NCBI GenBank assembly: GCA_963942565.1
Contig: OZ012684.1
Coordinates: forward strand, 95,749,055 to 95,813,054
Reading direction: 5' to 3'
Origin: Maea johnstoni
Taxonomy: Eukaryota > Annelida > Polychaeta > Spionida > Magelonidae
DNA: 64,000 nucleotides
In this document: positions 61,731 through 64,000 of the stretch, piece by piece
Layout: each line of letters opens with the position of its first letter
Position numbering within the stretch: position 1 is the stretch's first letter
The notes under the pieces: model-generated
Databases searched by the model: none
Seen by the model: the letters and a program-made list of their open reading frames with translations, nothing else
What the model was told of the DNA's origin: nothing
Position numbers and translations under genes: made by a program

Positions 61731-62831
61731 TGCTCTCTTTTACTTTTTTTTTAAATGTTTATCTTATAACATACATGACCATGCTTCCCACTTTGATTTT
61801 TCGTTGCTTTATATCATTTTATTTTGTTTTATTTTATTAATTTATTATTTTTATAATACTTTTAACGTAGCTTACGGGGATAATTTTTTGGGCCTGGTTT
61901 TTCCTCTACCCTGCTTTAATTTGACTTCTTGGCCTATATAAAGTATATATTGCCTGAAAGGTCTTTTAATTGAGAAAACATTGAGAATCATAAATGTAAG
62001 CTCCTTGCAGGTTGTAAATATTTGGAGTAAACACATTAAAACATGCATAATGTTATCAAACAGAGATGCTATCCACACTTGCCGACCATCAAATTCCATT
62101 GATCTGGAGAAAATATCAAAACAGAGGGAAAACTATCGCACTTTCTCTACTTTTTGCTGTGTTCAAATTGCATGACCATTTCTTTCCGATTTTTCATTGA
62201 AAATGAGAAAAAGGTATATTTCTAAACTTCTAGATTGCATAATCTAACTATTTATATTTGTAATACTATTAGCTATTTAGATCCAACGTTTCAAGCAAAT
62301 CTGATAAGACTTGATGCCCAAAGTGCTACTTTAAAGCGCCCTCGATTTGGTGAAATTCAATATCGAGAAAATTAAAAGCCAAAATCTTTCTTTTCTGTGT
62401 GCAAGCCTATGTGAGGTTTGGAGATACCGTAAGTGGTACCTTAAATGCTCTGCTCACCGATGGCCTAGACAGTCACAGTTGGTTCTATTATGAGGATGAG
62501 GGTGTAGGCTTTGAAACATTTTAAACGACTAGATATTCACAACTTAACCCCATAAGACCATGGACAGTCCAGAGTTTGGCAGCGAGATACGAGGTGGTAG
62601 CACTTCTGCTAGCTGCGAATAGATGGCAGCACTGAAATGCGGTGCTAAGCCAAAGGACGACAACATGACTGCCAAGAGTGTATAGGCTGACGTGTGGACA
62701 GATCCCTGAGCCTTGGCGTTATTCTAGAGTATTTCCTGGGGAGGAGAAACAGGAAATAAAGAGAGTAAGGCATGATGTTGGGACACTTCCTGTTTGAGAT
62801 GCATTTGGTCTCTAAAAAGTCGTAAGCAAAT
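61613..62831 (+). repeat. Extra 1,219-bp unit in right arm (tandem copy)
   Basis: The units 60393-61612 and 61613-62831 share GGGGAGGAG, GAAATGCGGTG and GGACGACAAC in the distal spacer, and genes 52 and 53 share the same 3' flank. The left arm has only one such unit. The simplest reading is a one-unit duplication by unequal exchange after the inversion. Confidence 0.8.
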
Positions 62832-62949
62832 GCCTACGACCATATCATGTTGAATGCACCGGTTCTCGTCCGATCACCGAAGTTAAGCAACATCGAGCGC
62901 AGTTAGTACTTGGATGGGTGACCGCCTGGGAATACTGTGTGTTGTAGGA
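62832..62949 (+). rRNA. 5S: 5S rRNA gene 53 (variant C118A, extra unit)
   Basis: Only C118A. Its 3' flank has ACATGACCATG like gene 52, not the private flank of gene 42, so it is a second descendant of the gene 43 lineage. The spacer 62950-64000, cut by the window end, returns to the markers of left spacer 49760-50860 (GAGAGATACG, CACATAAATG). Confidence 0.96.
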
Positions 62950-64000
62950 TGCTCTCTTTTACTTTTTTTTTAAATGTTTATCTTATAACATACATGACCA
63001 TGCTTCCCACTTTGATTTTTCGTTGCTTTATATCATTTTATTTTGTTTTATTTTATTAATTTATTATTTTTATAATACTTTTAACGTAGCTTACGGGGAT
63101 AATTTTTTGGGCCTGGTTTTTCCTCTACCCTGCTTTAATTTGACTTCTTGGCCTATATAAAGTATATATTGCCTGAAAGGTCTTTTAATTGAGAAAACAT
63201 TGAGAATCATAAATGTAAGCTCCTTGCAGGTTGTAAATATTTGGAGTAAACACATTAAAACATGCATAATGTTATCAAACAGAGATGCTATCCACACTTG
63301 CCGACCATCAAATTCCATTGATCTGGAGAAAATATCAAAACAGAGGGAAAACTATCGCACTTTCTCTACTTTTTGCTGTGTTCAAATTGCATGACCATTT
63401 CTTTCCGATTTTTCATTGAAAATGAGAAAAAGGTATATTTCTAAACTTCTAGATTGCATAATCTAACTATTTATATTTGTAATACTATTAGCTATTTAGA
63501 TCCAACGTTTCAAGCAAATCTGATAAGACTTGATGCCCAAAGTGCTACTTTAAAGCGCCCTCGATTTGGTGAAATTCAATATCGAGAAAATTAAAAGCCA
63601 AAATCTTTCTTTTCTGTGTGCAAGCCTATGTGAGGTTTGGAGATACCGTAAGTGGTACCTTAAATGCTCTGCTCACCGATGGCCTAGACAGTCACAGTTG
63701 GTTCTATTATGAGGATGAGGGTGTAGGCTTTGAAACATTTTAAACGACTGGATATTCACAACTTAACCCCATAAGACCATGGACAGTCCAGAGTTTGGCA
63801 GAGAGATACGAGGTGGTAGCACTTCTGCTAGCTGCGAATAGATGGCAGCACATAAATGTGGTGCTAAGCCAAAGGACGAGAACATGACTGCCAAGAGTGT
63901 ATAGGCTGACGTGTGGACAGATCCCTGAGCCTTGGCGTTATTCTAGAGTATTTCCTGGGCAGGAGAAACAGGAAATAAAGAGAGTAAGGCATGATGTTGG

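Larger units (their letters stand above)
56632..64000 (+). repeat. 5S rDNA tandem array, rightward arm (genes 48-53)
   Basis: Six complete plus-strand 5S genes lie here, with unit spacing of 1225, 1219, 1192, 1220 and 1219 bp. The window ends in the spacer about 50 bp before the next expected gene start. The units mirror those of the left arm, so this arm arose by inverted duplication. The fifth step (52 to 53) is an additional copy of one unit. Confidence 0.97.

Noticed and set aside
1-64000. CRISPR-like or satellite interpretation of the periodicity
   Set aside because: The period is about 1.22 kb, and each unit carries a recognisable 5S gene with promoter and terminator.

Overview
The window is one uninterrupted 5S ribosomal DNA tandem array. 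Every base belongs to a repeat unit of about 1.22 kb: a 118-bp 5S rRNA gene plus an AT-rich spacer of about 1.1 kb. I count 53 gene copies: one cut by the left window edge, 46 complete on the minus strand and 6 complete on the plus strand. I find no protein-coding gene, tRNA, snRNA or transposon. The small open frames in the spacers are repeat by-products, and one class simply starts inside the 5S gene.

Organism: the 5S sequence is metazoan. Its CTCGTCCGATCACCGAAG core and its TACTTGGATGGGTGACCGCC box C resemble arthropod and some other protostome 5S genes, and an arthropod is my best guess. I cannot name a lower taxon. 5S genes are transcribed by RNA polymerase III from internal promoters (box A, intermediate element, box C). 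All copies carry these boxes, and most have a TTTT terminator about 8 bp past the gene.

Layout: 1-56633 holds genes 1-47, all transcribed leftwards. At 56632/56633 the array inverts, and genes 48-53 are transcribed rightwards to the window end. The right arm mirrors the left arm unit by unit (48=47, 49=46, 50=45, 51=44, 52=43) and shares private indels and SNVs with it. This is a large inverted duplication with an asymmetric centre of about 0.67 kb. The right arm also has one extra unit (gene 53 is a second copy of 52).

Inside the left arm there is layered amplification: near-identical neighbouring units (10-15, 25-26), two-unit patterns (3-7), and a six-unit higher-order repeat of 7,239 bp in two direct copies (33944-41182 and 41183-48421). 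A shortened unit lacking about 94 bp of AT-rich spacer recurs four times. Spacers carry two main marker sets (A-like and B-like) and mosaics of them, as expected from unequal crossover and gene conversion.

Of the 52 complete genes, 27 have the consensus sequence and 25 differ at 1-3 positions. Some changes fall in helix I, helix II or box C and may mark non-functional copies. Sense-strand positions 1-118 are used throughout for gene variants.
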